DNA of 64,000 bases. Origin: Protula sp. h YS-2021. Its lineage: Eukaryota > Annelida > Polychaeta > Sabellida > Serpulidae. The notes below the pieces were generated by a model. That model saw only the letters and a list, made by a program, of their open reading frames with translations, made no database searches and was not told the origin of the DNA. Made by a program: the position numbers and the translations under genes. The stretch's first letter is position 1. The number at the start of each line of letters is the position of its first letter. The DNA is taken from contig OX457029.1 in the NCBI GenBank assembly GCA_949752745.1, positions 8,843,511-8,907,510 on the forward strand, given 5' to 3'. This document shows, piece by piece, positions 57,380 through 64,000 of this stretch.

Positions 57380-58440
57380 ACATCACAAACAAAAGATTAC
57401 ATAATTCGGAGTATTTTAAGTGCTTTAAAATCATGGTCTTTGTTTGGGGTGTAATGACTGTCTGATAACTGTGCTCTAACGGAAGCATTTACATTTTTTG
57501 ATAACTTACAAAACGGCCAGTCTCATTTTCTAACAATTAAGGTTTTGTACTTGTTTCATCATTTTTTTTCTAACGTTCCCACGTTACACTAACAGAAATT
57601 TAAGAAATTTTGATCAATTGACATCACTTTCTGATTTGCGCTTTAAAAACTTTCTAATGTCCATGTTGTTCAAACGAATAATCATGCGAGAGATGCTAAC
57701 AACTCACAGACCGTAGCACAAACAGGTAACTTTTTCGTGATTCGCCAAAAAACATTATGGAAGGTATTGGTATATCTGTCCACCTGGCTATTAGTTTTCT
57801 AGCGGATATATTGGCGATAAACCACTTTTGTGCTTAAATCTTGACGCCAGGTGCATAGCCTTACAGTTTTGAAATTTTGGTTACATTTTATACTTATATA
57901 TGTCATAAATCTCGACATCACCATTCGTGAGCTGGGGCATTGTCCACGGACAATCTTGTTCAACGACGCACTTTTTATACACATTTCGGCTGATCGTTTT
58001 TAGAAGTACGTTCTTTGACATTTATTTTGCCTAAATATGTATGGCTTTACCAATAAATATCCTATGTCGTCAGAATGTTTTCGCACTATTACGAATTCCA
58101 AAGCTCTTTTACAACTTCGCTTTCAATCTCTCAACAAACTTGAAAATTTCAATATGTTTGAAAGAATTTCTACAGGAAGTACTTATAGAAACGTTATCAC
58201 AAGGCTATGACGAAAGGAAATGACGCAGACGGGAGCGAAGTACTTGAATGGCTGACCAGAATGAACAGTACACTTCGCCTGGCGTATAGTACCTCGGATG
58301 AAAAAAACCATCCTTCTAACTACTATATATTAAAATTGTACATTGTTTACTTGTTATCTGACTGTTCAGTGATGTGTATAATAAAAATATAAATGCTGGG
58401 CGTTTTTTTTTTTGTATTTGAGGCCTTTTTTCGATTTGAA
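57380..58440. other. Intergenic, no gene seen
   Basis: AT-rich. It contains a copy of the GGCGATTCGCC-type repeat (57720-57900) and the 37-nt segment shared with PUF60 intron 8 (57923-57959). No supported ORF. Confidence 0.55.
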
Positions 58441-58444
58441 GCCA

Positions 58445-59079
58445 CCCAGCAAACATATTAAGACGTCAGAATGACGTCGGGTCGGCGTCGTGACCCGACG
58501 TTTCCGACGTGGGACTGACGTGCCGGTTTTGGTTGTATATGAAATGCAACCGACGTCGGGTTTTCAACGTCAGAATAACGTCGGGTCCGACATAAACTGA
58601 CGTCGGGTTTAATTACCACCCTGAAACGACCAGTCTTATACACGTCTTACAAAAATAGTCTAGAGTTATATAATTAATAGATAATTAATCATTCAACTGC
58701 TGTTGTAAAATACATACGAAAGCATTTTCCATGTAAAGTTTTATAATCTAGGAAGAAAAATACCGACGCGCCATCAAAATTCTAAAATTTTCATGTAAAA
58801 TTTACGTTTTTTCTTCCTCTTTTTCAAAATGGCATCCATTTCCGGTGAGCGATAATAAATGTTCATCGCTTTTTGGTCGTTTTTGCAACGTGGGTATGAC
58901 GTCAGAAAACCGACGTTTCCTCGACGTCGGAATAAATTCGGGTTTTGTGGAAATAAGTCGTGACATAATTCTACCCATTTTAAAACCTTATTTTATTCAG
59001 AATATGTTTGTGAAGTGGTTGCGACCAAAATCCAACCTTTTTTTTTTTCAACCAAAAAAAACGTCGGTTGTTTGCTGGG
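58445..59079. mobile_element. MITE-like element, 635 bp, CCCAGCAAACA termini
   Basis: 11-bp terminal inverted repeats (CCCAGCAAACA left, TGTTTGCTGGG right). Inside both ends are clusters of ACGTCGG/CCGACGT motifs (GACGTCGGGTCGGCGTCG, CAACGTCAGAATAACGTCGG), which are self-complementary. The middle is AT-rich and non-coding. The target duplication is at most CA, so it is unproven. Confidence 0.55.
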
Positions 59080-61037
59080 CAGGTTTTTCAGGTAAAATTA
59101 TGCATACAAGTCAGTGTTAATAAATCACAGCGTCTCACATATTGATAGTAATACAATATTCGTTCATTGAGATATTTGTAAAATATTCGTTTTAGTGTAA
59201 ATTCTTTGTGGTTATATCCTTCATATTAAAAGATGAGCTGCTTCTTTGATAACTTGTACCAGTTTTAATTTTCAAATTTCCTAATCCTCTCGCACAGTGT
59301 TATAACGAAATATACGATTTAGGAGGAATGCAGATTATGACGTGGTCTTATCGGCGGTTCCAACCCCTCAGGCTCCCTCCCCTCCCCTCCCCTCCCCTGG
59401 GGAGCCCTAGGGCCAGTTTGACAGAGCAGTACTAAAAACAAAATAACAAACCAGTGAAGAGATTATTTTCGAAACAATGGCCCATGCAACTGATACATAC
59501 TTATTACAAATCGGCGACTTGCCAAGTGTTAAGTATTGGGTTATTTTTAGCCATAATAGGGCATGTTGACACCATGAAAGTAGACATTCAAGAGTATTCG
59601 TGAAAGACCAAAACGGGTTGGTATTGATCACTGTGTTGGTGCTGTTGCGTGTGGAAAATATGGTTGGCATACTGAATATCCTATCTTTGGTCACAAAGTG
59701 AAACATATGTTGAAGATTATAATGCAAACGACATGGGCTTCGTATGGTTACCACATGGCAAACATATGGTGAACCGTGTAGTCAACAACTTATGTTTAAA
59801 ACCACTTGCTACAAAACATATTGTCATGAAAGACAGTTAACATATTTTCAGTGTGGTTTGATCATGCCAAATTCCATTATAAAGTAAAACATGTTTTTTT
59901 TTGTAAAAAAAATATGCCTTTAAGGCATTGATATGCATGCTTCGCAGCATTTATGGAGATCTTCTGGGGGCTAAACACGTCACCGCATACCGTCTAGAAC
60001 ACTGTCACAGTTTGGGTTGTGACGGTTATGGGATCTCCGCGCGTAGGTGCCGTTGGCTTGTCATGGAATGAAAATACGAGCAAATAATACGAAAAATTGC
60101 GATATATGGCTCGATATGTCGGGCAGTATCCGGATGTCAATGAAAACAAACTCCTTTCAACACTATTATGTTTATTTTATCTACTTCGTATGATATGTTC
60201 ACATTTGTCCACCTTTTTCCTTTATTATCCAAATTTATGTCTGGCTAATTTATATGCCTTCCCTTCATTGAGTTATCTTTCAGTACCTTAATCATTAATA
60301 CTTTTATTTCCAAAATAAATTATTCACGAACGTTTATTCATCCACCTTTCTCATAATACTTTTTCAAAACCCTTCTTTTTTTGTTGGTGCTAACACCCTT
60401 TGCACCCCATTTCGTACAGTCTTTATCTTATTTCCGTCTTTTCTCGTAATAAATAGACCCACGCCTGACGTGCGGCCTCCATGCATTCCAAAAATCAACT
60501 GCTGCTGGTGCAGCAAGCGCGTTCCTTAAATACTCGCTGCCAGAACAGCCGCTGCTAATTAAATATGTAGCCAATCAAAGAGCTTCCCGCCTAAACTTAG
60601 AACCAATAAGAAAATAGCTGCCCAAAAACATATGTTATAAGTGACGTATGGGCCAAAAAGTGATGTTTTTGGGAAGACCACAAACTCGTCTACAAAACGG
60701 TTTTGTCGGTTATGATCTCTGGCATTTATAAATACTTGAAAATTACACGCAAAGTTTGTGCTAGGTAGCACAAAAATTTCACTCGTCATAAAAACCAACA
60801 ATATGAAAATTTTTAAACACAAAAATACTGCCAGGTGCACAATCTTGGCGCGTTCTACACAACGCTATGTGAAACTTGAAATTTCGATATCGACTCGTGG
60901 AGATAACCGGTATACTTAATATATAAGTAAATTTTTAGATGACCCAAAATCTAACTAAACGACATCAAACAAACTTAAAACTAGCTCCATCGTGTTCACT
61001 GGATCAAGATCCCCCCAAATCCTAAACTGATCGTCAC
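59080..61037. other. Intergenic flank of the LTR retrotransposon
   Basis: No recognisable gene. It contains a CCCCTCCCCTCCCC run near 59380 and AT-rich sequence. Short ORFs here have no similarity I can name. Confidence 0.5.
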
Positions 61038-61237
61038 TGTCCTATCGGGCTTTATTACAAAAGTAGAACATCAACAAATGCACCCGTGCACCCATCAGCC
61101 ACTTCAAGGGAAACACCGCACCGAAGGGCGCGGCTCCACACCCACATGCGTTCCGCATCATCACAAACCGCGTGGAGCACAAACAGAACCATGAACACAC
61201 TCCGAACACTCAAAACGTTAAATACGAAATTCTGACA
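61038..61237 (-). repeat. Candidate 3' LTR, 200 bp
   Basis: On the minus strand it begins TGTCAGAATTTCG directly after a polypurine tract and could end GATAGGACA, giving TGTC...GACA termini. It contains AATAAA (61056-61051, minus). The start is well supported; the end is a best guess because the 5' LTR is outside the window. Confidence 0.5.
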
Positions 61238-61252
61238 ACTACTCCCCCTTTT
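61238..61252 (-). other. Polypurine tract
   Basis: AAAAGGGGGAGTAGT on the minus strand, between the pol stop codon and the putative 3' LTR. This is the usual plus-strand primer site of LTR retrotransposons. Confidence 0.65.
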
Positions 61253-61393
61253 AAGAAAACACCCCGTTGTTTTCTAAAAAAAAAAAATAATCTGTCAGAA
61301 TGTGCTAATTCCGCTCTACATGTTATGCAATGAAAACCATTAAAATAATAAAATACACAGTACAAATTAACAAGAAAGTCACAAGATCACTGG

Positions 61394-64000
61394 TTACAGT
61401 CTACTCATGTAGTCGGCATCAACATTATCGATGCCCTTGATCGCTTTAATGTCAAAGCTGTAGTTTTGTAAACAGAGTGCCCATCGCATAAGTCGTCCGC
61501 TTTCAGTCTTGCCTTTCCTTATGTATGCAAGCGGAGCGTGATCGGTTTCAAGCGTAAAATGTCTGCCGTAGAGATATTTTGCAAAATGCGATACTCCGAA
61601 CACAATGGCCAAACATTCACGCTCTATGACCGAATAGTTTTTCTCGCGAGGCAACAGCTTTTTGCTGGCATAGGAAACGGGAAATGTTCCATCTTCATGC
61701 TGTTGCAGAAGAACTGCACCGATTCCAGTGTCTGAAGCATCTGTACGCAACACGAAGCGTTTATTGAAATCCGGTAGGCGAAGAATTGGCGAACTCGTCA
61801 ATAGCTGTTTAAGCTGGCAGAACGCCGTTTGTTGCGGTTTTCCCCATTCCACCTTGGTCGGTCGACCTTTCTTGACTAAATCCGTTAGTGGTGAAGCGAT
61901 CTCAGCAAAATTCGGTATGAATTTGCGATAGTACCCTGCAAGTCCTAGAAATGAGCGAACCTGCTTTTTGGTCGTTGGCTGTGGTGCATTCCTGATGTTT
62001 TCAACTTTATCAGCTTCCATCTGCAGCACACCTTTGCCGATCACGTGTCCCGTAAAGTGGACGTTATCATAACCGATGAAGCATTTCGACGGACGAATGG
62101 TAAGCTTCGCGGCACGGATTCGTGTAAAAAGGTCTCGGAGCACCTCTAAGTGCCGTTCCCAGTCTTCGGTGTGTGGGAGAAGATCATCGACGTAATTATC
62201 AATGTTCGTGGTTCCATTCAATAATTTTCGCATAACCCTGTTGAAAGCTGCTCCAGAATTAACCAAACCGAAGGCATTACGTCGAAACTGGTAAGATCCG
62301 TTTGGCGTAGAGAATGCAGTGTATTTTCTTGACGTCTCGCTTATAGGGATTTGCCAATATCCTTTGGTGAAGTCAATCTTGGAAAATACTTTATCCTTCC
62401 CGACGTTCGCCAAGATATCATCATAATTCCCCATTGGTTCTGTGTCAAACTTGGTCACTGCATTTAGGCGTCTGTAATCCACACAAAAGCGATTTGACCC
62501 GTCTTTCTTCTTTACTAGCACAATAGGCGAATTATACTCTGATTTCGACTTTTCGATGATTCCGGATTGCAGCATCTTTCTAACTTCATCCTCAATGTCC
62601 TTTCGCTTCGCGTATGGAATTGGATACGGTTTCACACGGATTGGTTCCTGATTCGTCAATTCGATGTCATATTCCTCCAAATCCGTTTCGCCGGGCACAT
62701 CTGTGAATATATCTCGGAATTGTCTCAAAAGTCGGTTAACTTGCTTCATTTGCGCAATTGAAAGGTTCGGGTTCACATTTACGTCATCAATCGTCTCAGT
62801 CTCTTGCAAAGGTGGAAGATGGATTAGCTCTTCACCCGAATCGCTCTCTCCATCAGCATCGTCTTCAGCAACCGCTATCCGAGCATATGCTGCTGTGCGT
62901 ACGTTTCCACCGTTGTCATTTTCTAAATCTTCCTGTTCTGGCTTATCTTCATCGAGATTCGTGTCATCTCTTTCATCCTCACGTTCGATGAACTCTTTCA
63001 ACAGGTTGGCATGGTATATCTTCTTTTTGCCTCCCATGTCGATTTCGTAATCCATGCGGTTCATGACCCGTGTTATCTCAAAAGGACCTTTCCACTGTAA
63101 CAAAAGTTTATTGTGGTCCGTTGGTAGCAAAAGATAGACCTTTTGACCCAATGTGAAGCTCCTGTTTCTCGCTTTCTTGTCGTAATGATGGCGGTACCTT
63201 CCTTGAGCTTCCATCAAGCTTTCGCGAGCTACTCGACACGTATCCTCTAGACGATTCCGTAGCTCCGCCACATATTGATATGTATTCTTGACCTCTCCCG
63301 ATGCATCCTCATCCGTCCAGATTTCTTTTAGGATGTCGAGTGGTCCTTTGACTTTTCGCCCGTATAAGAGCTCAAACGGGGAAAATCCTGTGCTCGCCTG
63401 AGGTACCTCTCGATACGCGAAGAGTACGGCGGGCAAATATCGATCCCAGTCCTTCGGTTGCTCGTTACACATTCTCGTCAACATCTTCTTCAGAACTCCG
63501 TTGATCCTTTCACAAAGTCCATTACACTTTGGATTGTACGGCGTTGTGAAGAGCTGTCTGACGGATACCAAACGTGCAACTTCTTTCATAAGCTCCGATG
63601 TAAATTGACTTCCTTGATCGCTCAAAATTTCTCGCGGGAACCCAACTCGACTGAAAACTTCCAGGAGTGCCTCCGCGACAACAACGGTGTCGATCCGCTT
63701 CAAAGCAACCGCTTCCGGATACCGCGTAGCGTAGTCAACAACGGTCAGTATGTAACGATTTCCACTTTCTGCAATCGGCGTGATTGGCCCGACGATATCC
63801 ACCGCAACTCTGTCGAAAGGGGTGTCAATCAGTGGCATTTCACCAAGGGGAACCTTAGTGACTCGACCCTTCGGTAAAGTGCGTTGGCACACGTCACACG
63901 ACTGGCAAAAGCGCTTCACATCGCCAGTAATTCCAGGCCAGTAGAAGTTTGCTGCTATTCGATCTACAGTCTTCTTTGCTGCCAAATGTCCTCCCACAAT
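61394..64000 (-). CDS. pol: Ty3/gypsy-class Pol with integrase before RT-RNase H (partial)
   Basis: Polyprotein of a Gmr1-like LTR retrotransposon, open to the right window edge (at least 867 residues). Residues about 2-45 hold the integrase zinc-binding region (GGHL, CQSCDVCQR). The catalytic core follows, with Asp in DRVAVDIVGP, Asp in ILSDQGSQF and Glu in NGLCERINGVLKK, then a GPF/Y-type module (LQWKGPFEI) near 305-345 and an acidic linker. Reverse transcriptase begins near 455, with PIVLVKKKDGSNRFCVDYRR, FSKIDFTKGYWQIP and YVDD. RNase H has TDASDTGIGAVLL, ERECLAIVFG and TDHAPL, and the protein ends DYMSRL. Integrase upstream of RT is the copia-like order; most gypsy elements have it last. 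There are no internal stops, so the copy looks young. Gag and protease would lie beyond 64000. Confidence 0.93.
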   Translation of the reverse strand: MVGGHLAAKKTVDRIAANFYWPGITGDVKRFCQSCDVCQRTLPKGRVTKVPLGEMPLIDTPFDRVAVDIVGPITPIAESGNRYILTVVDYATRYPEAVALKRIDTVVVAEALLEVFSRVGFPREILSDQGSQFTSELMKEVARLVSVRQLFTTPYNPKCNGLCERINGVLKKMLTRMCNEQPKDWDRYLPAVLFAYREVPQASTGFSPFELLYGRKVKGPLDILKEIWTDEDASGEVKNTYQYVAELRNRLEDTCRVARESLMEAQGRYRHHYDKKARNRSFTLGQKVYLLLPTDHNKLLLQWKGPFEITRVMNRMDYEIDMGGKKKIYHANLLKEFIEREDERDDTNLDEDKPEQEDLENDNGGNVRTAAYARIAVAEDDADGESDSGEELIHLPPLQETETIDDVNVNPNLSIAQMKQVNRLLRQFRDIFTDVPGETDLEEYDIELTNQEPIRVKPYPIPYAKRKDIEDEVRKMLQSGIIEKSKSEYNSPIVLVKKKDGSNRFCVDYRRLNAVTKFDTEPMGNYDDILANVGKDKVFSKIDFTKGYWQIPISETSRKYTAFSTPNGSYQFRRNAFGLVNSGAAFNRVMRKLLNGTTNIDNYVDDLLPHTEDWERHLEVLRDLFTRIRAAKLTIRPSKCFIGYDNVHFTGHVIGKGVLQMEADKVENIRNAPQPTTKKQVRSFLGLAGYYRKFIPNFAEIASPLTDLVKKGRPTKVEWGKPQQTAFCQLKQLLTSSPILRLPDFNKRFVLRTDASDTGIGAVLLQQHEDGTFPVSYASKKLLPREKNYSVIERECLAIVFGVSHFAKYLYGRHFTLETDHAPLAYIRKGKTESGRLMRWALCLQNYSFDIKAIKGIDNVDADYMSRL

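Noticed and set aside
59407..59754. 115-codon minus-strand ORF
   Set aside because: No motif, no splice context and no recognisable similarity; probably chance.

Overview
This is a window from a metazoan nuclear genome: multi-exon genes with GT-AG introns, abundant minisatellites, decayed transposable elements and a 200-bp run of N. The protein sequences are clearly animal. Their divergence from the vertebrate versions, the short introns, the MEGF-like membrane protein and the repeat style suggest a non-vertebrate bilaterian, perhaps a mollusc or other lophotrochozoan. No marker here fixes the species.

Layout. (1) 1801-8862, plus strand: PUF60 (poly-U-binding splicing factor 60) in 11 recognisable coding exons up to the stop; the initiator exon was not found. 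(2) 8863-14190: intergenic, with a decayed MULE transposase, a diverged tandem repeat and a 251-bp hAT-like MITE. (3) 14191-15159, minus strand: a single-exon type I membrane protein with one EGF-like module. Its signal peptide starts at GTG instead of ATG. (4) 15160-18426: minisatellites and a PIF/Harbinger-type MITE. (5) 18427-26315, minus strand: a complete eight-exon DDRGK1 (UFBP1), with arrays and LINE fragments in its introns. (6) 26316-28879: head-to-head spacer with a G-rich minisatellite. (7) 28880-48739, plus strand: attractin (ATRN/ATRNL1 family) in 26 inferred exons encoding about 1,246 residues. The C-type lectin domain of the vertebrate proteins is missing. (8) 48740-61037: intergenic repeats, an assembly gap, a tRNA-derived SINE, and a 2.29-kb foldback element with 1.1-kb arms. 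Each arm carries a tRNA-Thr(CGT)-like sequence, and the element is flanked by an 8-bp target-site duplication. A 635-bp MITE-like element follows. (9) 61038-64000, minus strand: the 3' part of a Ty3/gypsy-class LTR retrotransposon whose integrase precedes reverse transcriptase and RNase H, the Gmr1-type order. It runs off the right edge.

The host genes are not an operon and share no single pathway. PUF60 acts in nuclear splicing. DDRGK1 is an ER-membrane adaptor for UFMylation. Attractin is a cell-surface kelch/CUB/EGF protein.

The most unusual signal is shared by several introns of the two central genes. The intron starts with, or soon contains, tandem copies of the exon's 3' end together with its 5' splice site. 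The clearest cases are DDRGK1 intron 4 (about 18 copies), attractin intron 14 (six extra copies) and attractin intron 20 (about 22 copies), with one extra copy in attractin intron 23. The authentic donor is therefore one member of an array of near-identical donors. All exon calls were made by reading splice signals, phase and protein similarity by eye; no alignment or transcript was available.
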